Source: Methylotenera sp. L2L1 (GTDB lineage Bacteria; Pseudomonadota; Gammaproteobacteria; Burkholderiales; Methylophilaceae). Taken from it: a DNA stretch of 64,000 nt. Within the stretch, counting starts at the first letter, position 1, and the number at the start of each line of letters is the position of its first letter. Location: assembly GCF_000744605.1 (NCBI RefSeq), contig NZ_JQMG01000001.1, positions 1,302,001 through 1,366,000 on the forward strand, written 5' to 3'. Positions 54,336-62,572 of this stretch are shown here, piece by piece. The notes under the pieces are model-generated. The model ran no database searches and had not been told where the DNA came from. It worked only from the letters and a program-made list of their open reading frames with translations. The position numbers and the translations under genes are program-made.

Positions 54336-54965
54336 GTGCTTAAAATCTTACGAATTAGCTTGCTTGTGTTGTTAGGCGCTTTAGTGCCCAACATGAGCTT
54401 TGCTGGCTCGCAGAAAGAAGAGCCGCTTTCTAATAGCGTCAAAGCACTGATGCAGCGCAGCGTGAGTGACCGTGCAGTGCCTACGCTCACGTTTGCGACC
54501 GAAGAAGAAGGCCGCGCATGGCTGAACGAAATGTCACAGCGCCTGCAAAAGCGCATGCCAGACCAGCAGCATAGAGAAGACTTTCTGCGTACTGTGCACT
54601 ATGAAGCAAGTAGGGCAGGGTTAGATCCACAAATGGTGCTTGGTTTAATTCAAGTGGAAAGTGGCTTTAAGAAGTATGCAGTTTCATCGGTAGGTGCACG
54701 CGGGTTTATGCAAGTGATGCCTTTTTGGGTGCGTAGCATTGGTGCCAATGACCATAATTTGTTTTTGCTGCGTACCAATTTACGTTATGGCTGCACAATC
54801 TTAAGGCACTATGTCGATATTGAGCGTGGTGATTTATACCGTGCACTGGGTCGTTATAACGGCAGCTTGGGTAAGCCGCAATATCCAAACTTGGTGCTTG
54901 GTGCTTGGCGCAAGCATTGGGATTACACGCCAAACAATTGGAAAGTCACCCCTAAAAACATTTAA
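54336..54965 (+). CDS. Exported lytic transglycosylase (SLT domain)
   Basis: Peptidoglycan-cleaving enzyme. Signal peptide ends SFA; the SLT/goose-lysozyme domain from about 85 has the catalytic glutamate E108 in LIQVESGFKKYAVS, GARGFMQVMPFW and the LGRYNGSLGKPQYP motif. Length 209. Start is GTG at 54336 with AGGAAATTTTC upstream. 37 nt after proS, possibly co-transcribed. A terminator hairpin follows. Confidence 0.92.
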   Translation: MLKILRISLLVLLGALVPNMSFAGSQKEEPLSNSVKALMQRSVSDRAVPTLTFATEEEGRAWLNEMSQRLQKRMPDQQHREDFLRTVHYEASRAGLDPQMVLGLIQVESGFKKYAVSSVGARGFMQVMPFWVRSIGANDHNLFLLRTNLRYGCTILRHYVDIERGDLYRALGRYNGSLGKPQYPNLVLGAWRKHWDYTPNNWKVTPKNI

Positions 54966-55003
54966 ACCGTATTTTGTTTTAACGCTATAAATTTTAATGC
55001 TAT

Positions 55004-55037
55004 AAAAAAACCGCAACGGTTAAGAGGCGGTTTTTTT
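55004..55037. terminator. Bidirectional terminator
   Basis: AAAAAAACCGC (55004-55014) pairs perfectly with GCGGTTTTTTT (55027-55037) with a 12-nt loop. Lies between the convergent transglycosylase gene and the beta-propeller-like gene. Confidence 0.85.
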
Positions 55038-55069
55038 ATCATCACAGTGATTGCTATTCTTTGCTATTA

Positions 55070-55942
55070 CTATTCTTTTTGTATCTTAAATCCATAATAC
55101 GTGCCAAATTCACCTTCTGGCTCATGGAACACAAACAGCATTTGGTTGGCATAGCCCAAGCCTGTGTAATGGTTATTTGCACGTAATTTCATGGTCTTAG
55201 GTAATTCAGATCTTCCAATATATTTACCTGTAATATCAAACACTAAGACTGCTTTATGGTCTACATCAAGTAAAGCAAGCTCTTCCCCCTTAATTGCAGT
55301 GTAGGCAATAAATGAGTCGCTGATGTCATCTGGTGCGGCACCTGCTTTATCGATTTCTAGGGTGATGTCACCTATTTTCTCTCTGCTTTTTGGATCCACA
55401 ATCAATACTTTATTGCTACGTGCTTGTTTGGCGAAATAGCGTTTATTTTCAGCATCATAGCTAGGTATCGTCGCAGAATCGCCGAATGCAGGATTAAACT
55501 GCGAAATTTCATCTGATGAGTCTTTTAGCTCGCCAGATTCGGTTAAATGAATCGAGAAAATACCTGAGTTTGGGGCAAATCCTAAATCGCTAGAAATATT
55601 GTAGGTAATCGTCTCTAGTTGATGCGTATTGGTGTTGTAATACAGTGAACGGTTATCGTAGCCTGGGCGTGAAGAGTTAATATATTGACTGTTTTCATCA
55701 TAAGCGTGAATCATTGACTTTGAATAAGGCGCTTCTGTTTCGCTTCCCATAGGGGCTAAACCGCCGTCTGCAATGTAATAACGTTTTAAGCCTGGGATAT
55801 GTGCCACAGAAAATGGACGTGTCGTTGGTTTCTTCGCGAGTGGAATCTTAATGCCAACTTGTGCTTCAGGTAATATCTCCGCGTTAGCCGCTGATGCTAG
55901 CGTCAACAGGGCAATAGGGATAAGTAAGGTCAATGCGCGCAT
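55070..55942 (-). CDS. Exported beta-propeller-like protein of unknown function
   Basis: A 290-residue protein with signal peptide (MRALTLLIPIALLTLASAANA) and repeated beta-strand units such as GLKRYYIADGGL, KSMIHAYDENSQY, NKVLIVDPKSREKIGDITLEI and HKAVLVFDITGKYIG, suggesting a propeller of the NHL or six-bladed type. No named family recognised. ATG at 55942 is chosen for the signal peptide; an upstream open frame to 56005 is not plausible. Downstream of queA on the same strand. Confidence 0.72.
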   Translation of the reverse strand: MRALTLLIPIALLTLASAANAEILPEAQVGIKIPLAKKPTTRPFSVAHIPGLKRYYIADGGLAPMGSETEAPYSKSMIHAYDENSQYINSSRPGYDNRSLYYNTNTHQLETITYNISSDLGFAPNSGIFSIHLTESGELKDSSDEISQFNPAFGDSATIPSYDAENKRYFAKQARSNKVLIVDPKSREKIGDITLEIDKAGAAPDDISDSFIAYTAIKGEELALLDVDHKAVLVFDITGKYIGRSELPKTMKLRANNHYTGLGYANQMLFVFHEPEGEFGTYYGFKIQKE

Positions 55943-56023
55943 TTTGTCTCTATTTCTTAAAACGGTTAAGTGGTTGTTAGTCAAAATATTCCAAAACTTG
56001 TTCAATCATTATCGTTGTTACCT

Positions 56024-57067
56024 TTAAACTGATGGTGCTAATGCTAGCTTCTCAATCAGCATGGCATCACCATAACTAAAGAATCGATATTGATTATCTA
56101 CAGCATGTGCATAGGCTTTTTTAATATTATCTGTCCCTGCAAATGCAGAGACTAGCATGAGTAAGGTGCTTTTAGGTAGATGGAAATTAGTAAGCAGGCG
56201 ATCAACCACATTAAACCGATACCCAGGCGTAATGAAAATATCAGTGTCGCCTTCACCTGCGGCCAATGTTCCACTTCTTGCTGCACTTTCCAGTGCGCGC
56301 ATTGCGGTTGTACCGATGGCCGTGACGATGCCGCCATTTGCTTTTGTAGCCTCAATTAGTGAGACGGTTTCTTGGGGCACATGGAACAGCTCGCTGTGCA
56401 TTTTGTGGTCTGCTACGTCATCTACACGGACAGGTTGAAATGTGCCGGCACCCACATGCAGGGTAACATAAGCGATACTCACGCCTTTGGTTTTGAGTTG
56501 CTCTAGAATCTCTGTGCTGAAGTGTAAACCTGCGGTAGGTGCAGCCACTGCGCCTAGGTGTTTTGCATATACGGTTTGGTAGCGCTCTTCATCATGGTTT
56601 GTTGCACTGTGGGTGATATAGGGCGGCAGCGGTAATGCGCCATGCTGCTCAAGCAAATCAAACACAGAAACATCACTTAAGAAATGCAGTTCAAATAAGT
56701 CATCATGGCGAGCAGTGACTTCCACATCAAATGCTTCGCTGAGGGTGATGCGGCTTCCAACTTTAGGCGCTCGTGATGCGCGCACATGGGCATAAGCGGT
56801 ATTTTGGTTAATGACTCGTTCAATCAGTACTTCAACACTGCCACCAGAGTGCTTATTTCCAAATAAGCGTGCCTTGATAACGCGGGTATCGTTAAAAATA
56901 AGTAAATCCCCAGCTTTGAAGAAATCGGGGAAGTCTAGAAACTGTTTATCCGTTAATTCACTGCTCGCGCTATTCAGGTATAGCATGCGGCTGGCTGTGC
57001 GTTCAGTGGAAGGATGTTGTGCAATTAATGAAGAAGGTAGATAAAAATCGAAATCTTGGGTTTTCAT
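56024..57067 (-). CDS. queA: tRNA ribosyltransferase-isomerase QueA
   Basis: Transfers the ribosyl part of S-adenosylmethionine to preQ1 in tRNA to give epoxyqueuosine. [14 protein letters not shown] at the start, [16 protein letters not shown] near 50, [14 protein letters not shown] near 175 and [22 protein letters not shown] near 300 are diagnostic. Length 347 (E. coli 356). ATG at 57067 fits family length; ATG at 57076 is also possible. Divergent from the tRNA-Leu gene. Confidence 0.96.
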   Translation of the reverse strand: MKTQDFDFYLPSSLIAQHPSTERTASRMLYLNSASSELTDKQFLDFPDFFKAGDLLIFNDTRVIKARLFGNKHSGGSVEVLIERVINQNTAYAHVRASRAPKVGSRITLSEAFDVEVTARHDDLFELHFLSDVSVFDLLEQHGALPLPPYITHSATNHDEERYQTVYAKHLGAVAAPTAGLHFSTEILEQLKTKGVSIAYVTLHVGAGTFQPVRVDDVADHKMHSELFHVPQETVSLIEATKANGGIVTAIGTTAMRALESAARSGTLAAGEGDTDIFITPGYRFNVVDRLLTNFHLPKSTLLMLVSAFAGTDNIKKAYAHAVDNQYRFFSYGDAMLIEKLALAPSV

Positions 57068-57130
57068 ATGGCTCATAGCTTGCTATAATAGCGAAATCGC
57101 AATTATACAGTAATGTATAATTCCAAAAGA

Positions 57131-57215
57131 GCCCAGGTGGCGGAATTGGTAGACGCACGGGACTCAAAATCCCGCGCCGCGAGGCGTGCCGGTTCGATTC
57201 CGGCCCTGGGCACCA
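57131..57215 (+). tRNA. tRNA-Leu (CAA)
   Basis: Complete class II cloverleaf: acceptor GCCCAGG/CCTGGGC, anticodon stem CGGGA/TCCCG with loop CTCAAAA giving anticodon CAA (reads UUG), a long variable arm CGCCGCGAGGCGT, T-arm GCCGG-TTCGATT-CCGGC and an encoded CCA end at 57213-57215. It is followed at once by a terminator. Confidence 0.97.
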
Positions 57216-57222
57216 AAATAAT

Positions 57223-57253
57223 AAAAAAGGCTTCTCTTTGAGAAGCCTTTTTT
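57223..57253. terminator. tRNA-Leu terminator
   Basis: AAAAAAGGCTTCTC (57223-57236) pairs perfectly with GAGAAGCCTTTTTT (57240-57253) over a TTT loop, eight bases after the tRNA CCA end. Confidence 0.92.
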
Positions 57254-57477
57254 ATTTTCAACCGTACTTTCTCAAAAAATATCTCCGATTATCACTAGTT
57301 TGAAATAGGCGACTAGATGTTTGTATTTCAGTGCTTGGGGAGTGAATGCTGGGATGAGTACTTTTTTAACCTGAATTTATGATGATAAACTGGGTCAACA
57401 CACATGTTGAGCAGTTTTCGCAGTTGTGTGATCATAGAATTCTGCATGTAGATGACTTACTCGGAATATATGGGGGA

Positions 57478-58623
57478 ATGATGGCTAGGTTAATGACAGG
57501 ACGAAAACTTATTCTTTGTGGTTTGCTATTGTTGATAGCTATTGTTGGTGTAGTAAGCTATATGCCTTTGTTGGCAGAGCAAGCAAAGACAATTACTGTT
57601 AAAAATGTCTCACTTAAGCCTATTGCCACAGGTTTAGCTTCTCCTTGGAGTATTGCTTTTTTACCCGATGGAAAAATACTGGTGACAGAGAAACCAGGAC
57701 GTTTACGTGTGATTGAACATGGAAAGTTATTGGCAGCTCCTGTTGCTGGTGTTCCGATGGTGGAAGCGTTAGGTCAAGGCGGCCTACTTGATGTGGTCCT
57801 GCATCCTAATTATCGTGAAAATGGTTGGCTATACCTGACTTATACCGCTAAGGATAATCAAGGTGTTGGGGTCGAGGTCATGCGGGCAAAGCTACAAAAT
57901 AATCAGTTGCAGCAGCAAGCAGTGATCTTTACACAAAAGCCAAAATTACAGAAAGATCATCATTTTGGCTCACGTATCGTATTTGACCAACAAGGTTATT
58001 TATATGTCACATTAGGTGACCGCGGTGAGCAAGAGCGTGCGCAAGTGGTCAGCCATCATATTGGTAAGGTGATTAGGCTGCATGATGATGGTCGTGTTCC
58101 AAAAGATAACCCTGTCATCAGTCCATCTGAACATGCAACAGAAGCGTACACATTCGGACATCGTAATGTGCAGGGCGCAGTGGTGAATCCATGGACAGGA
58201 AAAATATGGACGCATGAGCATGGCCCGCAAGGTGGTGATGAAATTAATATTCTGCAAGCGGGTGTTAATTATGGCTGGCCTGTCATTACTTATGGCGTGA
58301 ATTACTTTATCGGCACCAAAATAGGTGAGGGTACGCATAAAGCTGGTATGGTGCAGCCTGTTTATAAATGGGTACCATCAATCGCACCTTCAGGAATGGC
58401 ATTTTATACAGGCGATGCTTATCCTGATTGGAAGGGACAGCTTTTTGTTGGGTCACTTAAGTTTCAGACGCTGGTTAAGCTAAAGCTTGAGGGCGATAAA
58501 GTCGTCAGTGAAGAGCGCCTATTCAAGAATGTTGGCAGGGTAAGGGATGTGCGGCAAGGCCCAGATAATTTGCTATATATGGTTGCCGATGACAAAGTGT
58601 TTCAGCTTAAACCTATTCACTAA
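57478..58623 (+). CDS. Soluble PQQ-dependent sugar dehydrogenase (GDH-B/YliI family)
   Basis: Six-bladed beta-propeller quinoprotein that oxidises aldose sugars in the periplasm. Signal or anchor segment near 15-35, then LASPWSIAFLPDGKILVTEKPG, GLLDVVLHPNY, DHHFGSRIVFDQQGYLYVTLGDRG (catalytic histidine region), FGHRNVQG, HEHGPQGGDEIN and NYGWPVITYGVNY, which place it in the GDH-B/aldose sugar dehydrogenase family. Length about 381. Start uncertain: ATG at 57478 or 57481 behind GGGGGA; the frame is open to 57379. A pqqA gene follows 156 nt later. Confidence 0.9.
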   Translation: MMARLMTGRKLILCGLLLLIAIVGVVSYMPLLAEQAKTITVKNVSLKPIATGLASPWSIAFLPDGKILVTEKPGRLRVIEHGKLLAAPVAGVPMVEALGQGGLLDVVLHPNYRENGWLYLTYTAKDNQGVGVEVMRAKLQNNQLQQQAVIFTQKPKLQKDHHFGSRIVFDQQGYLYVTLGDRGEQERAQVVSHHIGKVIRLHDDGRVPKDNPVISPSEHATEAYTFGHRNVQGAVVNPWTGKIWTHEHGPQGGDEINILQAGVNYGWPVITYGVNYFIGTKIGEGTHKAGMVQPVYKWVPSIAPSGMAFYTGDAYPDWKGQLFVGSLKFQTLVKLKLEGDKVVSEERLFKNVGRVRDVRQGPDNLLYMVADDKVFQLKPIH

Positions 58624-58779
58624 CTTAACCATCTATTTATGCTTCACCATCTATTCATGATTTTACTTAGCTGCTGTTCATGAACAACAATAGGGTTGAT
58701 AATCTGTACAAGCGCATAATTCATTCACACGAACAAGACAGCCGTCAGTTCTTACAAGATTAAACTTTGGAGAAATATT

Positions 58780-58851
58780 ATGTGGACAACACCAGCAGCG
58801 ACAGAAATGCGTTTTGGCTTTGAAGTAACAATGTACGTAATGAACAAATAA
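58780..58851 (+). CDS. pqqA: PQQ precursor peptide PqqA
   Basis: A 23-residue peptide, MWTTPAATEMRFGFEVTMYV then MNK. The glutamate E15 and tyrosine Y19 in FEVTMY are the residues that PqqE cross-links to build pyrroloquinoline quinone; the W/P-rich start also matches known PqqA peptides. GGAGA at 58769-58773 sits six bases before the ATG at 58780. No pqqB, C, D or E follows, so this is an orphan or additional precursor copy. It lies downstream of a PQQ-dependent dehydrogenase gene and has its own terminator-like hairpin. Confidence 0.9.
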   Translation: MWTTPAATEMRFGFEVTMYVMNK

Positions 58852-58872
58852 TCATTGTTCATGCTTTACAAT

Positions 58873-58890
58873 AGGGAGCTTAGGCTCCCT
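58873..58890 (+). terminator. Hairpin after pqqA
   Basis: AGGGAGC (58873-58879) pairs with GCTCCCT (58884-58890) over TTAG, followed by TTTGTCATTT. In pqq clusters such a hairpin after pqqA often lowers read-through. Confidence 0.65.
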
Positions 58891-59006
58891 TTGTCATTTG
58901 TATGACATAAAGCTTGCTGATAGTTACCCACTATTAAAGCATTCGCTGAAGTTACCCACTTCAATTGTAATAAACAAGAAACCAAAAGTTTCTTTAGGAG
59001 ATTTAA

Positions 59007-59153
59007 ATGAGCACCTATCATCACCATGATGACGCACGCGATATTCCCGTGCTTGAATCAAACAAACTCATCCGCTTTATTTTCACCGCAGTATTTGTTG
59101 CTGCCGTATTTATCGTCCCGCCAGTAGTCACCATACAGTTCTTTATGGTCTAG
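59007..59153 (+). CDS. 48-residue single-pass membrane peptide
   Basis: Small gene with a strong ribosome-binding site (AGGAG at 58996-59000) before ATG 59007. The N-terminal half is polar and His/Asp-rich (STYHHHDDARDIP), the C-terminal half is one transmembrane helix (LIRFIFTAVFVAAVFIV, then PPVVTIQFF). Not recognised. Size and shape fit accessory subunits of respiratory complexes. It is 155 nt after pqqA on the same strand, though the hairpin between suggests separate or attenuated transcription. Confidence 0.65.
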   Translation: MSTYHHHDDARDIPVLESNKLIRFIFTAVFVAAVFIVPPVVTIQFFMV

Positions 59154-59250
59154 CGTTTAAAATTCAGCATGTTAGGCATAGGCAAATAACATGAGTGATT
59201 GATGTATGCACTCAGCGATTGGTTGGCTGTTATAGATGCGCCCATCGGTG

Positions 59251-59559
59251 TTACTTGAGCGTAGCCAGAGCCTCTGCGATGACTTTCTCGTTTGACGGAC
59301 GAACAACTCTGTTAACTTCTATACCATCTTTTAAAAAGATGAGTGTTGGCCATAGTTTGACCGCATAAGTGCGTCCTAAGCGTTGACCTTTGCCATCTTC
59401 AATTTTGATATGTTTAATATCAGGATAGCCAGTGATTGTATTGTTAATGATAGATTGAGCTGCCTGACAATATCCACACCATTCTGCACCGAACTCTACT
59501 ATCGTCAGGCCTGAAAGCTGATCTAGGAACTCGCGATTAATTGGTGGGGTTGGGTGCAT
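59251..59559 (-). CDS. Thioredoxin-family protein
   Basis: Thioredoxin fold of about 102 residues with active site WCGYC (C28, C31) in FGAEWCGYCQAAQS and the cis-proline region KLWPTLIFLKDG. The WCGYC dipeptide differs from the WCGPC of thioredoxin 1, so the redox potential and partner may differ. Cytoplasmic. ATG at 59559 is chosen; an in-frame TTG at 59580 would add seven residues. Confidence 0.88.
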   Translation of the reverse strand: MHPTPPINREFLDQLSGLTIVEFGAEWCGYCQAAQSIINNTITGYPDIKHIKIEDGKGQRLGRTYAVKLWPTLIFLKDGIEVNRVVRPSNEKVIAEALATLK

Positions 59560-59710
59560 GTGTTTAATAAAGCCTCTCAAAGAATATATTGATAGATACT
59601 AGGTACTTAGATTAGCTATACCCATGCATCCCACAACTTTACCCACAGAAATTGTGGAGTAATCCCGCAGAGATAATTTCAGCGATGTGACACAGCCTGC
59701 CTGATATGCA

Positions 59711-60328
59711 TTATTTGAAGCGTCTAAAAGAGCCTGTCACCACGCCCCACACTTCAAAGTTCATTTCCTCTGTGATGTTAATCGGAGAGTAAGTGCCTGT
59801 TGAGTTTGCAGGTAATAGGCGAATATTGCCCTCTTTAGTTCTGCTTAAGGTCTTAATCGTAAACTCACCATCAATTACCGCCAATATAATATCGCCGATA
59901 GAGGCAATTTTCGAGCGGTCAACCACAGCTTTGTCTCCTGGTAACAAACCTATATCTACCATTGAGTAGCCTTGAATTGTCACGAAGAACGTGGTGTCTT
60001 TTTTATCAATCAGAAAGTCATTAGGGTCTAGCCTTTGTTCTACATGTTCTTCAGCTGGGCTAGGTAATCCTGCAGACACTTTAGAGCTATATAATGGCAG
60101 TTCAATCGATTGCGTTGCTAAAGCGGGTAATTCAAATTCTGTTACTACATCTAAATCGGTCGTCATTTTTTTTCTTTGGTAAGCGGCTAAAAAATCTTTA
60201 ATGACAGGTGCTTGGCTTGTTGGGATTCTCAGCACTGATGTTTGCTCACGAAACTTTCCCGAGCCAATCTTACGGCCAGCACCTTCGCGCTTGCCGCCTG
60301 CTTTATGGATTTTAGATAAATCGTTCAT
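59711..60328 (-). CDS. umuD: UmuD-like S24 autoprotease with basic N-terminal extension
   Basis: Residues 76-205 match UmuD, the self-cleaving subunit of DNA polymerase V: PLYSSKVSAGLPSPAEEHVEQRLD with the A86-G87 cleavage site, catalytic S122 in GYSMVD and K159 in GEFTIKTL. Residues 1-75 are extra compared with E. coli UmuD (139 residues) and begin with a basic GGKREGAGRKIGSGKFREQ segment that looks DNA-binding. No umuC gene is adjacent. Length 205 is between UmuD and LexA; it could be a LexA-like repressor instead. ATG at 60328. Confidence 0.85.
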   Translation of the reverse strand: MNDLSKIHKAGGKREGAGRKIGSGKFREQTSVLRIPTSQAPVIKDFLAAYQRKKMTTDLDVVTEFELPALATQSIELPLYSSKVSAGLPSPAEEHVEQRLDPNDFLIDKKDTTFFVTIQGYSMVDIGLLPGDKAVVDRSKIASIGDIILAVIDGEFTIKTLSRTKEGNIRLLPANSTGTYSPINITEEMNFEVWGVVTGSFRRFK

Positions 60329-60461
60329 TTAATTAATGTTACGTTAATCAAAATGATTGTGCAATCAAATTAAAATGGCTACGTATTTTAATATTGCCGA
60401 GGATTCACTTAGGACTCACGTTAACGCAGTGCGCTAAGCTAGGGTGTGAATTCTCACTTTA

Positions 60462-60806
60462 TTAAAGACAATTGAGTGCTTCTGGAATAGAGTCTGCTGA
60501 GAATTTTGAAATGCAGCATGTGCCATGATTCGATAGATGCAATTGAACCAACTTAATCACATCATCAAGCGGCATGACGTTGGCTGTTTTTAATAATGTT
60601 AACTCATGAGCCTTATGGAGTTTAAACACTTGGCCGAGGCTATCAATCAAAATATCCTGTGGTTGGAAGTACATGTCCTTAAGGTGCTGATCATCTTCAA
60701 AGTTTGATTTGTCGGCGATTAACATTAATTCATCATCTGCATGTAGTTTGATTACGACAGGAAAATTCACTAGACTTAAATTTGATTGATAATTGGATTG
60801 ATTCAT
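60462..60806 (-). CDS. Small protein resembling DUF4144
   Basis: A 114-residue cytoplasmic protein. FPVVIKLHADDELMLIADKS and QPQDILIDSLGQVFKLH resemble the DUF4144 pattern of small proteins known from Vibrio and relatives; function unknown, and the family call is tentative. Two adjacent cysteines (GTCCISK) near residue 96. ATG at 60806. It lies upstream of the UmuD-like gene on the same strand with a 133-nt gap. Confidence 0.7.
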   Translation of the reverse strand: MNQSNYQSNLSLVNFPVVIKLHADDELMLIADKSNFEDDQHLKDMYFQPQDILIDSLGQVFKLHKAHELTLLKTANVMPLDDVIKLVQLHLSNHGTCCISKFSADSIPEALNCL

Positions 60807-61140
60807 TAATGTCTATGATATTTAATTCATTTTAAGCCGCATACACAATAGAAAGTATAGCGCTTTGTTTTGTGTGATCAATATAATAATTTTCACTAAA
60901 GTGAATAAGTGTTGATATTATAAACGCTATAGGCTTGAGTTTTAGCACACAAAGTGCTCAGCTTAGCCACCGCTAAGTCACTATTAATTCGACTAGCAAT
61001 TTGGCTAGGCATTGAATTAATCTTCAAAAATATTGCCTATTGAACATATAAAATATTACGGCAATACATAAACATGCATTAATGCGCGAGCATATGTGGC
61101 TATTTAGCAAACTTAAATGATAGGTAAATAAGTATCAACT
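60807..61140. other. Repeat-rich divergent intergenic region
   Basis: No coding sequence seen. Several inverted repeats are present: TATAGCG/CGCTATA flanking TTCACTAAAGTGAA (60892-60905), CTTAGC-CACC-GCTAAG (60962-60977), ATTAATTC and CTAGC arms pairing with GCTAG and GAATTAAT (60983-61021), and TATTGCC/GGCAATA (about 61030-61065). They lie between the DUF4144-like gene and the ankyrin gene. Confidence 0.6.
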
Positions 61141-61920
61141 ATGGCAGTTAAACATCCTTTTTTTGAATATCTTGGTGACAATTATCCATATGCGCTTGAA
61201 GCGCGTTTTGATCGTATTTTGATCAAGATTGAGCAGTTGTGGCATACCCCACAAATTCACGATTACTTTAGTAGCCTGATTATTGACTCTCGCGGTGGAC
61301 GGCAGGGATTCCCGAAGGATGTCATCGAAGATATCCTCAGGCTTAGGCAAGTGCGCCAGTCTCAATATATCCGTGAATCAGAAGGTATTGAGACAGCCAT
61401 CAATGAGTTAAAGCGGCTGGGTATTGAGCGAAATGACGAGCGGTTCTTGCGTGCTGTGAGTGATGGTGAACAAGCGATAGTCGATCTTTTTGTGCGTAGC
61501 AATTTTAATATACATATTGCAGATGAAGAGAGTACGCCGGTTTTGCTGGTCGCCCTGAAAAAAGGCTATACAGTCATTGCCGGTATCTTGATTAACAAAG
61601 GTGCAGACGTTAATGCTTATGACAGAAGAGGTGTGACGCCACTTTTATTGGTGTGTGGTAAGCAGATGCATGGCTATAAAACAATCGCAGAAATGTTGAT
61701 CAAGCGAGGTGCTTTTGTCAATGATCGAGATAGCCTTGGCTTCACACCATTATTGCTTTCACTTTCAGGCGGTACCTCAGAAGTGGCTGAGCTGTTAATT
61801 GAGAGGGGTGCTGATGTATTTGCTCGCGGTAAAAATGGAAAGTCTACATTGTCTTTAGCCGAGAGTTCAGGCAACACCCACATAGCAGAGTTGTTAAAAG
61901 CGAAAGGCGTCACAGAATAG
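61141..61920 (+). CDS. Ankyrin-repeat protein
   Basis: 259-residue protein. The N-terminal domain (1-105: HPFFEYLGDNYPYALEARFDR, FPKDVIEDILRLRQ) is not recognised; from about 106 to 255 there are four to five ankyrin repeats, e.g. GADVNAYDRRGVTPLLLVCG, GAFVNDRDSLGFTPLLLSLSGG and GADVFARGKNGKSTLSLAE. No signal peptide, so a cytoplasmic protein-binding role is likely; partner unknown. ATG at 61141. Single gene next to a repeat-rich control region. Confidence 0.88.
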   Translation: MAVKHPFFEYLGDNYPYALEARFDRILIKIEQLWHTPQIHDYFSSLIIDSRGGRQGFPKDVIEDILRLRQVRQSQYIRESEGIETAINELKRLGIERNDERFLRAVSDGEQAIVDLFVRSNFNIHIADEESTPVLLVALKKGYTVIAGILINKGADVNAYDRRGVTPLLLVCGKQMHGYKTIAEMLIKRGAFVNDRDSLGFTPLLLSLSGGTSEVAELLIERGADVFARGKNGKSTLSLAESSGNTHIAELLKAKGVTE

Positions 61921-61930
61921 TTCTGACGCG

Positions 61931-62497
61931 TTAACTAAATAACCATTTATGTACTAGTTTGGTATAACGTGGCATCACTACATATACCATCATGAATACT
62001 ACAAAAAACGTAATACTCAATACCTTTAGCTCATGATTCAGGCTAATCGGGATAGTCGTTGTTAGCCAATCGACTAGCGCTGATGTCGTCAGTACTAATG
62101 GGAAAATAGCCGACCACGTGATTAGAAATTGCTTCCATTTTGTGGGTAGCTTGGCTTTTGCTTCTTCTGGAGTGAACCAAAAATCTAAGCCGCTACGCAC
62201 AAAAAACTTGTCCTCTTCTACCAGATACGGCTGTACTTTTTTAATCAGATTTTTTCTATCATCCGACTTCATCCAAGTAATCAGATTTTTGCGTGTATCA
62301 AACCGAATAACTATCGTATAAGTGACTGTGGCACCAGCTACAGGATGTACGATGCTAACGCCTAGGTGCCCAGGATAACTTTTAGAAACTGGAATAATTT
62401 CGTTTAACCACGCTTCATAATCTAGCTTAGCATCATCTCTTACGTGGTGTGAAATGACAACGGTAGCAGTTTGTTCGGTGTCTAATGTGAAGGTCAT
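61931..62497 (-). CDS. Antibiotic-biosynthesis-monooxygenase-like membrane protein
   Basis: Residues 10-105 form a ferredoxin-like ABM domain (VVISHHVRDDAKLDYEAWLNEIIPVSKSYPGHLGVSIV, RFDTRKNLITWMKSDDR); residues 125-188 have two transmembrane helices (FLITWSAIFPLVLTTSALVDW and a second). This fused form is common in environmental proteobacteria; function unknown. ATG at 62497 is preceded by AGGAAAATAAGC; an upstream in-frame start at 62527 is less likely. Third gene of a pirin-isochorismatase-ABM cluster. Confidence 0.85.
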   Translation of the reverse strand: MTFTLDTEQTATVVISHHVRDDAKLDYEAWLNEIIPVSKSYPGHLGVSIVHPVAGATVTYTIVIRFDTRKNLITWMKSDDRKNLIKKVQPYLVEEDKFFVRSGLDFWFTPEEAKAKLPTKWKQFLITWSAIFPLVLTTSALVDWLTTTIPISLNHELKVLSITFFVVFMMVYVVMPRYTKLVHKWLFS

Positions 62498-62572
62498 GCT
62501 TATTTTCCTGATAAATGTTATCCCCAAGATTTAAAGTAGCGTCTCGGGGATGTTCATAATTATTTCTTGCAG

